Part shown: positions 35,617 to 52,529 of the stretch, piece by piece
Layout: every line of letters starts with the position of its first letter
Position numbering within the stretch: the stretch's first letter is position 1
Assembly: GCA_021464415.1 (NCBI GenBank)
Contig: CM038467.1
Coordinates: forward strand, 8,635,411 to 8,699,410
Source: Lonicera japonica
Taxonomy: Eukaryota; Streptophyta; Magnoliopsida; Dipsacales; Caprifoliaceae
Direction: 5' to 3'
Length of the DNA stretch: 64,000 nucleotides
Notes under the pieces: model-generated
Database searches by the model: none
What the model was told of the DNA's origin: nothing
What the model saw: the letters and a program-made list of their open reading frames with translations, nothing else
Position numbers and translations under genes: made by a program

Positions 35617-37323
35617 GGGGTTGTTTATTTTTAGATTTAAGTAGTTTAAAATGTTGTTTGGTAACTAAAAAGATTAAGTGACCACATAATTTTTACCATT
35701 TAAAATTTAAAATTTTTTCATTCAAAATTTTAAATGGTAACTTTGCCACTAAAATCTGAAACTTAATTTTTAAAAGTGTAAAATCCATTTTACTCTATCT
35801 CTTCTAACAAAATTACATAGTAGTCGTATAAGTTAACAATTCCTCTATTGGTAGTTTTTCCTACACTTAAGCCTTTATCTTATCATCATATAATAATTCC
35901 TCTCATCTCTTTTTGCTCTTCTTCATTCTTCTCTCTTTTCGAACCTTTTTCTATTGCATTCAACACCAATCGTCTCTGTCCATTCGCTTTGATTTTTGTT
36001 TAAGGTTGTAATTCTTTCTTTTTTTGTATCTTCCATTTATTAAATGTTCCAATTTTCATTGCTGTGAATGTTGACATCTATGATTTTATGTGTACAAATT
36101 TGTATTTTTGCGAATACAGGTATTGGTGCTAAAAACTAGGATGTCATTTTCAGCGTCACGCAGTCAATTCGATTATGATTAAATGATAAGAGTGATAAAG
36201 GGGAAAGTGCTGAATTTAAGAGAATCAATGATTTATAGAGAGGTTGACCTCGTAAGGAGATGCGGGTTACTCCTCCTTCGTGGAATGGAGCTCGGAGCTC
36301 GATTTGCCTTGTATTGATGATAAATTTACAAGTATATAAACTCTCAAAGGTCTCTCTTGTCGCTCTATTTTCTTACTATTACAGTAGGTTGGAGAAGCTG
36401 AGCTATCACTAGTTTAGTCTCTCGTAAAGAGGAGCTCGGTTACAAACTGCCTAGTCTTGCATATACCTCTTTGCCCTCGTCGATGAAATATATTCTTTTT
36501 TTTTGTTATTTTTCTTGGTTGTTAGGGGAGTAAATACCCCTTGTATATATATAATTAGAGGAAATGTGTCGTCAGGGCTCCCAGAGAAGAGTCTAGAGCA
36601 ATGCTTGTATCAGTACCAACTCTCACCTTACTTCTCCATGAATTTCGGTGCATTAAATACAGCGGGTGTACATTTAATGAAAGTAAGGGAAGCTTTGCGC
36701 GTTCTGCAAAGCAGGTGACAATCGCCCGTACCCTCGCCAACCACTTGGCAGAGTGGTTGGGCGATGAAAGAGAGAGACAATTCTGGGGCTTGTTAAAAGG
36801 GCCCCGGAGCTCGCGTTTTGTAATACGTAGTTCGAAATCGATCTTCAAGTAAACATCTAGACTTTAAAAGAGATCAATTTTCCTCATGAGGTCATGATGG
36901 GTCTCCTCCGAACTCCTTGCCCAGCAACGAACTCGGTGGCTGACACGTGGACAGCCACGTGTCAGCTCGAGGTTGGCGGGATAGAATGCATCATTAATCC
37001 GCACCATCAAATATGGTTAATAAATTTGTCAAGTGTACAAATTTTATTTTATAAAATTTTGCATTTAGTGAAGTAATGGTACTTTGTAATTTTCATAACC
37101 AAATAAGATAACTTGATTGAAAATTTTAAATTATATAACTTTTTTTATTTAAAATTATGTGATAAAAATAAAATAGTAAGAATAAAATTGTCATATTAAA
37201 AAAAATTTAATTTTTAAATATATTATATTCAAATAAATAATATTTTTATTACTAAATAAATATTTTTGTTATTAAACACCACGTTAATTAAATTAGATAA
37301 TCAAACAAACGCACCCTAAATTA
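35617..37323. mobile_element. Possible 1.7-kb non-autonomous element abutting the ELP3 promoter
   Basis: The left end has TTAGGGGTTGTTTATTTTTA followed by GATTTAAGTAGTTTAAAATG. The reverse-complemented right end has TTAGGGTGCGTTTGTTTGAT followed by TATCTAATTTAATTAACGTG. Similar A/T-rich subterminal sequence extends inwards on both sides. The core (about 36120-37000) is much richer in G+C than the flanks and is not recognised. The right end lies about 130 bp before the ELP3 start codon. Ends are degenerate and no target duplication is certain. Confidence 0.45.
36939..36966. promoter_or_regulatory. Twin G-box palindrome upstream of ELP3
   Basis: Two perfectly inverted 12-base arms, GCTGACACGTGG and CCACGTGTCAGC, are separated by ACAG. 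Each arm contains the plant G-box CACGTG within ACACGTGG. G-boxes bind bZIP and bHLH factors. It lies 485 bases upstream of the ELP3 ATG, inside the G+C-richer core of the possible element at 35617-37323. Function is inferred only. Confidence 0.5.
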
Positions 37324-37450
37324 GGTTTTATAAACGAAAATTCGATTGAAAACAAACGAAGTAAAACCGACTTGGACCATCGGCCAATAAATCTCAAAAG
37401 TTGCGCAAACAGTTACTGCGCAGTACGTTCCTCTTCGTCTCCGTATATCC

Positions 37451-43586
<6,136 letters not shown>

Positions 43587-44267
43587 GAGGGATTGAGAAG
43601 ATTATTTATAACTTGTATGCAACTATGCAGAACACAGTTTTGTAATAGTAAGTGTTTTTTTTTCGTTTTTTTTTTTGGGTGGGGACTTGGGTTAGGCGTG
43701 CAACTTCATTATGTTTTGTATATTGCGAGTTTGTTTACCAGTTTATTTTCAATGGATTCTTCACCTGCAGGAATATGTGAGGATTGTACGCAAATAGTTT
43801 GTGCTGAAAATGTCGTTTTTTATTCTTTTTCTTTGTGGTTGTGATCATTGTTCAATGTAATGAAAATCCAGTATACTAATTGTCTCTAAGAAGAGTATTT
43901 GAAATCATAATTTTGAGTAGTTCGAAAAAAGCATAGTTGACCGATAAGATCATAAAGGTTCACTTTATTTGGGGTAGAAGCTGGGTGGATGCATTTTTTT
44001 TTAATTACAGTTTTGTGATTGTTCTTTGCACAGCTAAATACGATGCCCAACCCTTTTAGTTCAGTTGCGTGTCTATTTGTGGTTACAAATGTAATTGCCT
44101 TCATCATCACCTCAATTTTGTACTGCATTCTCAAATTAAATTGTCATTTCTTGCGCTTGAATTGTTTAAAACAGGGTTTATTTTTTTTTGGTTATTTTTT
44201 ATCTGAAGGCAGTCAATGAGATATAGAAAATTAACCTTATTTACCAATTGTAAATTTAAAGGCTCCA

Positions 44268-44430
44268 ACATGAAAAAGGAAAATAAACACTTGATTTGGG
44301 TAAGAAGTTGAAAAAAAAAATAGAAAATTTATTTAAGGATAAAGTAAGTAAGAAGACATTTTCTTACATGTTTCACTTATTTTTCAACTTTTTACAAAAA
44401 TCAAGTGTGTTTATTTTTCTTTTCTATGTT
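44268..44430. repeat. Long imperfect hairpin downstream of ELP3
   Basis: The left arm (about 44268-44316, AACATGAAAAAGGAAAATAA then ACACTTGA) pairs with the right arm (about 44378-44430, TCAAGTGTGTTTATTTTTCT then TTTCTATGTT). A loop of about 60 bases lies between. It could be a small MITE or fold as a precursor-like RNA if transcribed with ELP3 read-through. No TSD was established. Confidence 0.6.
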
Positions 44431-45203
44431 GTTATCAAACAAACCATAAATGTAATACTTAATTTAAAACATCTAAAACGTTTGTTTTTATTTTCCGTGT
44501 TATCAAACAAATCCTAAATGTAATGCTTGATTTAGAACATCTAAAATATTGTGCCTCTTCTAAACGAGATAAGGGGAGTTGTTTTTAAGATCCACACCAT
44601 TTGGCGCGGTAAGAGCATTTACAATAATTATATACTAAGATTGTATAACATTTAAATATTATTCAACAATTTTTTTAAAGCTTAATTTCTTTTCTCTTCT
44701 AATAGCTAGGAAGCACTTTTTCTTTCTTTCCTTTTTTGCCCTTTTTTAATCAAAAAACAGATTTATCCTTTCTAGGGATTAAATGGTTGAACTTTTTAGC
44801 GGGATTGATTAATACTTATCACAGAGTTAACTTTATCAAATTTTATCTAAAAATTCAAATGTTGCGGACTTAGTATTATATAAACATGCATTTCTAGTTG
44901 TAAAGATTATTAATTTTTTGTTACTCTACTTTTTAGTTTAAATTTTTTTTTAATAAAATTTAGTAAAATTATTTATTAAAAAATTAAACCATTTACTTCA
45001 CCCTTCACGCATAAAAGAGATCGATTTTTTAATTAAAATAATGAACCCCTTTCTAGAGGGTTGCCAGTAAGTTACTTTGTATAAGATAAAATCTCTAGTA
45101 AAAAGGTAAAAAGAGTGAACTGACTTAATCTTAGGTTAGTTTGACGCGTCGAATTAAATAGTAAGATAAGATTATTTAATTTTATCTTGGCAGAACAAAA
45201 TAA

Positions 45204-45490
45204 GGGTGGTGATGTTGGCACCCCCAAAATCTCTTGGAAACACTCCCACTTTTTATTCGGTCCTTAACAATCGAATAACGTATATGTTATTCGATTGTGA
45301 AGGACCGAATATAAACTTGCAAAAATTTAAAAAAACTTGAAAATGTTTTACTCAGTTGTCAAGAACCGAATATATAAACATATATTCGGTCCTCAACAAC
45401 TGAATAATAGATACTTTACTCAGTTGCGAATGACTAAATTAAATTGAGAGTATTACCAAGTGATTTTGGGGGTGTCAACATCACTACCCT
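45204..45490. mobile_element. Hairpin MITE in the HemW-like gene promoter region
   Basis: The left end GGGTGGTGATGTTGGCACCC and reverse-complemented right end AGGGTAGTGATGTTGACACC match, and both continue through CCCCAAAATC and CTTGG. Inside, ATTCGGTCC/GGACCGAAT and CGAATAACGTATATGTTATTCG form nested near-perfect hairpins. The flanks AAAATAA and AAAACAA may be a decayed target duplication. It is 287 bp long and ends about 300 bp before the start codon of the next gene. Confidence 0.8.
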
Positions 45491-45796
45491 AAAACAATCC
45501 CACCTAAAAAGTGAGATTTGTTAATATTTCTCTCAATGAAATAAGAAGATTAAGTAAAATAAATAATTCACCTTAATATCCAATTACAACAAACACCTAA
45601 CATAAAATAAGATAAAGTTCACATGTCCCACCCTTTTTTATCCTATTAGTCGTACGTACGCAACCTTGGTATTTTATACACCCGGAAGCCAAATCAAAGC
45701 CCGCACAAATTAAATTCCAACTAAGAAACCGGCATTCCACATCTCTCTCCTCATCCATTATTCCGGTACCGCATCACCATCGTCATCCAGCCAGCC

Positions 45797-47295
45797 ATGC
45801 TAAAGGCGACGTGCAATCCTATTTTGACAAACATTCCCACCAGATTCAAGCTTCCAAACCTTTCTCTCCCCATATCCAGCGCCCTCGCACAATCCCCACC
45901 ACCTGTTCGACAAATTGCCTTACCCACAACCCCTCCCCACAAACTCCCTCCAACTTCAGCCTACGTCCATCTCCCTTTCTGCCGTAAACGCTGCCACTAC
46001 TGCGACTTCCCAATCCTTGCCCTCGGCGCTTCTTCAACCCAAACTGACCATGACCCAAGAATCCTTAACTACATCCAACTCATCTGTAAAGAAATCACCG
46101 CAACCCAATTTGAATTCAACCATTACCCACCTCTCAAAACTATCTTCTTTGGAGGTGGTACACCTTCACTTGTCCCTCCTAGGCTGGTTTCTTTGGTTCT
46201 CGATACATTGAGTTCGAAATTCGGTTTGTGCTCTGATGCTGAGATATCTATAGAAATGGACCCAGGGACATTTGATGGTAAAAAATTGAAGGAGTTGATG
46301 GAGTTGGGTGTGAATAGAGTTTCTCTGGGAGTTCAGGCCTTTCAAGAAGAGTTGTTGAAGGCTTGTGGAAGAGCACATGGTCTTGAGGAGGTTCACCAGG
46401 CAATTGACATTGTTGGGTCATGTGGGGTTAAAAATTGGAGTATGGACCTCATATCTTCTCTACCTCATCAAACAACAGAAATGTGGGAAGAGAGTTTGCA
46501 GCTCACTATTGAATCACAACCTACCCATGTATCCGTTTACGATTTGCAAGTTGAGCAAGGCACTAAATTTGGAGTACTGTAAGTCAACCAGTATTGTTGT
46601 TTTGAAAAAAAAACAGTAATTTACTCTTCGGCTTTAATTTATGTCATTGATATTTAAGGTTTTACAGGTACAAACCAGGGGAGTTTCCTCTGCCTTCTGA
46701 GAACCAATCAGCAAAATTCTACAAAATGGCTTCAAGGATGCTTGCTGAAGGTGGTTATAACCATTATGAAATCAGTAGTTACAGCAAGAGTGGCTATGAG
46801 TGCAAGCACAATCTGACCTACTGGAAGAACAATTCTTTTTACGGTTTTGGCCTTGGTTCTGCCAGTTATGTTAGCGGAGTAAGGTATTCAAGGCCAAAGA
46901 AACTTAAAGAGTATGCAGGCTATGTTCAAGATTTGGAGAATGGAGTGGTAAACTGCTGTGAAGAGAGTCTTTTTGATGCCAAGGACACAGCCTCGGATGT
47001 TCTGATGCTCTCTCTAAGAACTGCAAGAGGCTTAGATTTGAAGTCTTTTGGGGAAGCTTTTGGTGGCTTACTTCTTGTCTCCCTTTGTGAACTCTATAAA
47101 CCTTATATGGAAAGTGGGCACGTGGTCTACTTGGATGAGAGGAGGAGAAATATCACGGCAGATGAATTCAACTCGGGGGTATATGACAAGCACAAAATGG
47201 AAGAGGTGGTGGCATTTATCCGGCTTAGTGATCCAGATGGTTTCTTACTATCCAATGAACTGATATCCCTTGCGTTTGGCCTCATATCTCCATGA
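45797..47295 (+). CDS. HemW-like radical SAM protein (coproporphyrinogen oxidase-like)
   Basis: Two exons, 45797-46578 and 46668-47295, join in phase 2 to 469 residues. The N-terminal 50 residues are Pro/Ser/Thr-rich with few acidic residues, consistent with an organelle transit peptide. The radical SAM cluster cysteines are C62, C66 and C69 in FCRKRCHYCDF; the residue after the next position is Phe, not the fourth Cys of HemN. This points to the HemW group, which binds or transfers heme, rather than the true oxygen-independent coproporphyrinogen oxidase. GGGTP (119-123), EMDPGTF and GVNRVSLGVQAFQEELLKAC follow, then HNLTYWKNNSFYGFGLGSAS and a C-terminal winged-helix-like HemN_C region. Database entries often call this family HemN-like. 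Start is the first ATG of the frame. A hairpin MITE sits about 300 bp upstream. Confidence 0.95.
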
Positions 47296-48503
47296 ATTGC
47301 TGTTACGGTTTGGAAACTAGAGCTAAGCCTATATGGAAGTAACTAAACAATAACGGTTAGCATTATAGATGGGGCGTCTATGAAGAAAATCCTGCATATA
47401 TTTTCTACGTCCATATGCCTAGTCTTCATCTACAAAAACTAGAACAAAACCATTGTAAGATATTAGGGGTGGATGTGAAGGATTAAGCAAAACCATTATA
47501 CATTTATACCAAGGTTGGCTTGGTTTTACAGGCATGTAGGCCACGGAGTATGATTAATATGAAGTAGCATTGACAGCATGAATGATTAACTGTTCAAAAA
47601 TCATCATAAGATATTAGGATTGCAAGAAAACTAGGTTTTGTGCTTGATGACTTGATCCTAACAAGATAGTTTTATGTTTGATCTTGTGAGAGGACTGCGC
47701 ATGGTTTATAACCATGAATTCCAATAAAGTGAGCCAGTCTTTATATGCAGGTTGTCCACAATTTATTATCTCACCCTTTAGCTCCTGTATACAAACTTGA
47801 TTTTTGTACAAACATGCATTTTATACTAAAGAATATGAAGTTACATTTATTGATCTCTAAAATTATTGTTCATTGAGGGCCAGAGGGCCACATAGATCAC
47901 ATAAAAGAGTTTACCTATAAGTAAGGGCTATCTACATAAATTCCACAATCCATCACGGTGTGAAAATCATAGCAAACAAGTGATAAGAAGTCAAAAAATT
48001 GTTTCAAAAGCATATGTTGAAAATTGGACTACAGTAAATGGCTGAGCTTTCATTCATCAGAACATTACTGTAAAAATTCTCGATGTATTGGTAATTGAAC
48101 TAAGGGGGAAAATAAACTATAGTTACAGAAGAGCGGATGCCAAAAAATAACCCTTTGAAAATTGAGTAATTTTGCCTAGCAACTCCTCTGACAATAGACC
48201 TTCAATGATAATCGCAATTGTACAGGGGAACAATCGTGATGATATTTTCAATATACATGAACAAAACTCTCTTATCAATGATCTTGTCTCTCTGTCATCC
48301 CCAATCTGTAGCACTGATTCACAATTACAAGAGCTTAACCTACAACAAAAGAATGGTAAGATAATGTGTAATGAAACTACATCCTATCAAGAAAAAGGTT
48401 GTAAAAATGAAAACCACCGTCAGAGTAAATTTTTTCTCCACTGCTCATTTTCTCCTCACCAATATTTAGAAGTAAATTGTTATGAAGAAATGGCGTTTAC
48501 CAT
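47296..48503. other. Convergent intergenic region, nothing recognised
   Basis: This region separates the HemW-like stop from the stop of the minus-strand zinc-finger gene, so it holds two 3' UTRs. Short frames here show no protein-like features. No repeat or transposon end was recognised. Confidence 0.6.
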
Positions 48504-51500
48504 TTAGGATGGCTTTGTTTTTCGAGAGATGCGCCTAAGTGCTTGGGTACCCTTTTTCATTTCTCTGAAACATTTGGACAGGAATTTTTCTTATCAATTC
48601 TTTGTAAGTTATAGGTAAAAGAAAACAAGAAGTTCAAAAGTTTTGGAATCACACCTTTGGTACAAATAAACAATCACATAGAAGAGAGGGAGCAACATCA
48701 GGGTTAATATTGAAATAGCCAAGTAGAAAATGCTTGTATGCTTCTGCGCATATAAAAAATGGCACGCTTAATACAAGGCAAAATTTGAAAAATTGTAAAA
48801 GCAGACAAATATTAGTCTTGCAGTGAAAGAATTCTAAGAAGCAGATATCCTGGAGGTTTTTAGGAATCAATACAAACTCTCTTTCTTTTTTTCTATTTTT
48901 TCTGGTTATTAAGGCCAGTTGATTGGACTCATTTAGCCTAAATAATATCAACCAACCTATGTTGGGCGCTGCCCAAAAGCACGAGTTAGGGTATATGGTC
49001 CTAGCATGCTTGATCAGGTCATCAGGTCGAGGTTTACTCTCAAAGCTTTGATCAAAGCAAATTGAAAAACAATGAGAGAGAGAGAGAGAGAGAGAGAGAA
49101 GCCTTACCCTGCCTCCACGGGAAAAGGGTTTGTGGCCTCCTGAGCACGTGTGAGCATCACAAAATTGGTGCAAAAACAGTTCTGCCAGGAATAACATGCA
49201 GATATTACCACAAGTAAAAATCAGTTGAAAGACCATGGCACCTCAATTTCAAACATGAAGATGAAATCAGAAAGTGATACCGTGAAGTCTGTTTGCAGAG
49301 GGACCTTGATTAACAGGAAAACAACTATCGGCAAGACCCTGCATAGAAAATGATTGTATAAGCTAGAGAAAGCTTTAATAGTGAAAAAGGAAAGATGTAT
49401 AATAGTAAAACCCAACCTCACATAAGTGGCGGTTCTTTGAAGCAGCTGCAGGGTTGCATTTAGTTTTATGAGACTTGGAATTTATTACATGGTCACAATG
49501 CAACGCTCCACAATAATCTGCCAAGCACTTGCTGTGACTCTGAATCATTGAAAGTTTACATCATGTTATATTACAATATCAAACCGTTAAAAGGTTCCCT
49601 AAGTTACTAAGAATACCAAGTATAATGATTAAAAAGGTTATGTGCCTTTTCAGATACACGTGTCCTTGGGGCACATATTAACAAGAACCTTAACAACCTT
49701 GTAACATATTTGATGTATCAATTAATTTCTAAGAGACACTTAGATCCCCCAATAAAACCTCTAGAAAGTTGAGACATGTATTAAGTTGAAATACCATTCG
49801 ATGCATGTTGTTAACCAAAAAAGATGAGGAAACAAAAAGCTGACTGTTTCAAAAGAAACTGGGGAACATTTTGAGGTAACAAACACTGGTTTCATCGATA
49901 CAAAAAATCTAATTTGAAATTATCTACATGATTATCATGCTTTCTAGAGAGAAAACAATTATACAACAAGAAGGAACACATTTCTTTTTTGTTTATATCA
50001 TATGTTATTCTCAACATGTTTGTTATGACTCTCAGGCAATCATGACAACATGGCAAAATAGTTCACTATTACATTGGATTGTTATGGAATGGGTATTATC
50101 CGGTTAACTACTCAATAACGTGACTGATGAACTACACAAAAAGTATCCACACCAGTCATAGTGAAAACTACGAGTCATCATGTGATATTAAAGGGAGCCA
50201 AGTGAATAATGAAAAAAATAAAGAAAACTAAGCTGCATACAATATTCAGAAGATTGTAATGTCTGTTGTCAAAATGTTGATCAATAAATTTCTCAGCTCG
50301 AAAACTTTTCTTGCAGTATCCACAGCGCCACTCATTGATATCAACATGAATCTTGTGCTGCTCCTGGTCTCTAAATAGATCATTGTCTGGATGAAGTCTA
50401 CATTTTTGTGAAATCTGATACTTTTCCCGTTCCACAAATGGCATCAAATACTGCAAATTACAAGTATATCTTATCAACTAACACCCATTCCATAAGTTAA
50501 TGTCTTCTAAATTAATACGATGGATACTGCAGGTACCTTCTCAATAATTTCCCAAGCAGCCCTACTTCTTTCTCTGGAACAATGAACTTCCTGAACATTA
50601 TTCTCTAGGTCTAGCATACGACTTCTGAACATGAAAACAAAGTTTGGATTGATCTAAAGACAGGTTTTTAAGCAGCCCAAAAAAATCAAAGACTTGTAAT
50701 TTCAAATCATAATCAGGCCGTAAAATAACTATCATTTATTGAACTTTCAATTGATGAAGACGGGGGGAATGCACACGTAAAATAGGAGTAGACACACACA
50801 ACAGGTAATAAGTTGTTAAACTCAATTCGTACTAGAACCATGATGTTACCTTGCAGCTTCATGTTCTTCATTATACTGGAGCACAAGATGAAATGGAAAC
50901 AGTTATAACTAGTAGGAAGTAGCACAATGCAAGAATACTAAGTACATAATCCGCCCTAAAAAAAGTTGCTACGGCAAGAACTCGAGTGAATCATTGCCCT
51001 AATAATGTCGATGAAACAAAACATTGAACTATAGATTTAAACACCATCAACAACGTGTGAAGTAACACATAATTACAATTTATTGTTATCATTATAAAGT
51101 GCATAAAGCATAATTCAATCAAACAATTGTTGCCAAAGGTCGAAAAGAAGTGCTTTGCATCAAAATAGTTAAGCCAGGGCTCAACAAATTGTCATTTTTC
51201 ATAAAATGGTTTAATTTTCTTTTTCGTTTGGTTTATGTTGCCCAATGAGCTACATATTTAACACTTCAACCGAACATATCTGATCACCGGGTCTTCCCAA
51301 CCTCAGGTGGCCTTGGCCAAAAAATAACAATTAAGGATAAAGATTGAAAATTCAATGTATTCCGGAATTGATAGCAATAGCTAGGGTTCTGAATCTTAAA
51401 AAATAATTACCAAATCAAATTTCAAATGAATAGTTTTGCAAACGTATACAATTCACTTCAGATTCAAAGACCTAGGATAAGACTTAAAAGCTCCAATTCC

Positions 51501-51735
51501 TTCTTTATATGCAATTCAATTTTACAAAAAATAATATAGGTTTCGAATAGACAAATACGTGTATGTATATATAAATAGCTCTGTGATTCCGAGTTAAAGA
51601 TTAGACAGAGACCTGGTTATGCTTGATAAGAGGCGTAGAAAATGGGGAGACTGAATTCAGCAGGAAAAGCGATGCAAAGAAGAAGAAGAAGAAGAAGAAG
51701 AAGAAGAGAGCATATGATGATGATGGGGGTGCCAT
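48504..51735 (-). CDS. Predicted secretory, membrane-anchored C2H2 zinc-finger protein
   Basis: Nine exons join in frame to 283 residues: 51735-51613, 50875-50850 (only 26 bases), 50624-50537, 50450-50241, 49539-49417, 49338-49281, 49181-49108, 48743-48655 and 48564-48504. The start gives MAPPSSSYALF followed by ten Phe and ASLFLLNSVS, an N-terminal signal peptide. The middle is Cys- and His-rich, with a C2H2 finger C122, C125, H138, H143 (CGYC...HFDNRH), then SHSKCLADYCGALHCDH and HQFCDAHTCSGGHKPFSRGG. Residues about 240-262 (YLAISILTLMLLPLFYVIVY) form one membrane span, and the tail REMKKGTQALRRISRKTKPS is strongly basic. Topology suggests a type I protein with its zinc finger in the secretory lumen, an unusual place for a C2H2 finger. 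A (GA)n run lies in intron 7. Function is unknown. The model is hand-spliced but every junction fits GT-AG and phase. Confidence 0.85.
51676..51705 (-). repeat. Coding (TTC)n microsatellite giving polyphenylalanine
   Basis: Nine TTC codons and one TTT encode ten consecutive Phe in the hydrophobic core of the predicted signal peptide of the zinc-finger gene. Length change in this run would alter the signal-peptide core without shifting the frame as long as whole triplets change. Confidence 0.8.
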
Positions 51736-51899
51736 TAGGTTCGCTCTCCTCTTCCCTCTCTCTCTCTCTCCCCTGACTCGGACAATATACAGCTCGAGTT
51801 TTCTAAAATTTTACTATTATTGCATTTGCACCCCGCAATTTTAGAATCCATTTTACTGTTATCCACGCGATACATAAACTTATTCGAAAGTTTTTATTA

Positions 51900-51990
51900 T
51901 AAATACCTAACATTACTTCTTCTTTTTTTTTGAAAATAAATACCTAACATTACTTTTTTTTTCTTTTGATTAAATACCTAACATTACTTG
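51900..51990. repeat. Three copies of a 19-base word
   Basis: The word TAAATACCTAACATTACTT occurs at 51900, 51937 and about 51970, separated by T-rich spacers. It lies about 165-255 bases upstream of the zinc-finger start codon, so within its likely promoter. Confidence 0.8.
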
Positions 51991-52529
51991 AAAACATTGA
52001 AATTAATATTTTGATAACAATTTTTCTCTTAAACTTATTCTTTAACACTAAAGGGGAAAAGATAAGCAATTTTTAAAAGCTATTGTCTTTATCTACTCAC
52101 TATATAAAAAAACTTGTTAAATTCTATAAAAATAAGTAATTTAGTATAACTCAAATAAGGATTTATCTATCCAAAAAATAAATGGATATATGGAACTCTT
52201 GTCTTCGTCGACTTGTTCAATAATAGTGGTTGCTTTGTTCTTTGTTTCAACAAAAAGGAAAATTAAAGAGCATACATAATTGAATCCAAGAAGTTAACTT
52301 TTAGATAAAATGTGATTAAGAAATTAAAATTGTATCTGTCAAAAGAAAAAGAGAAGGAAATATCAATAGATAATGCAATTCGATGATATAACTGTGGATA
52401 CCTCATTCTGGGACCCTTACATACGCCGTTTCAGTACAAAGATATTCGAAAAGAGCCGATGAACACATAACTCGTAGATACCAAACTGAAGGGCTAAAAT
52501 CGGAGGAACACGAAAAAATGCAAAACGGG

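Larger units (their letters stand above)
43587..45796. other. Intergenic between ELP3 and HemW-like gene
   Basis: This gap holds the ELP3 3' UTR and the promoter of the HemW-like gene, both on the plus strand. It contains a hairpin at 44268-44430 and a MITE at 45204-45490. The rest is A/T-rich with repeated AAATGTAATNCTTAATTTA-like words near 44448 and 44515 and no recognised gene. Confidence 0.6.

Noticed and set aside
36601..36852. 83-residue plus-strand frame and overlapping antisense frame in the G+C-richer core upstream of ELP3
   Set aside because: Both strands are open because of composition; neither shows a known motif.
48649..49236. 195-residue minus-strand frame
   Set aside because: It reads through introns of the zinc-finger gene; only parts overlap true exons and in part in another frame.
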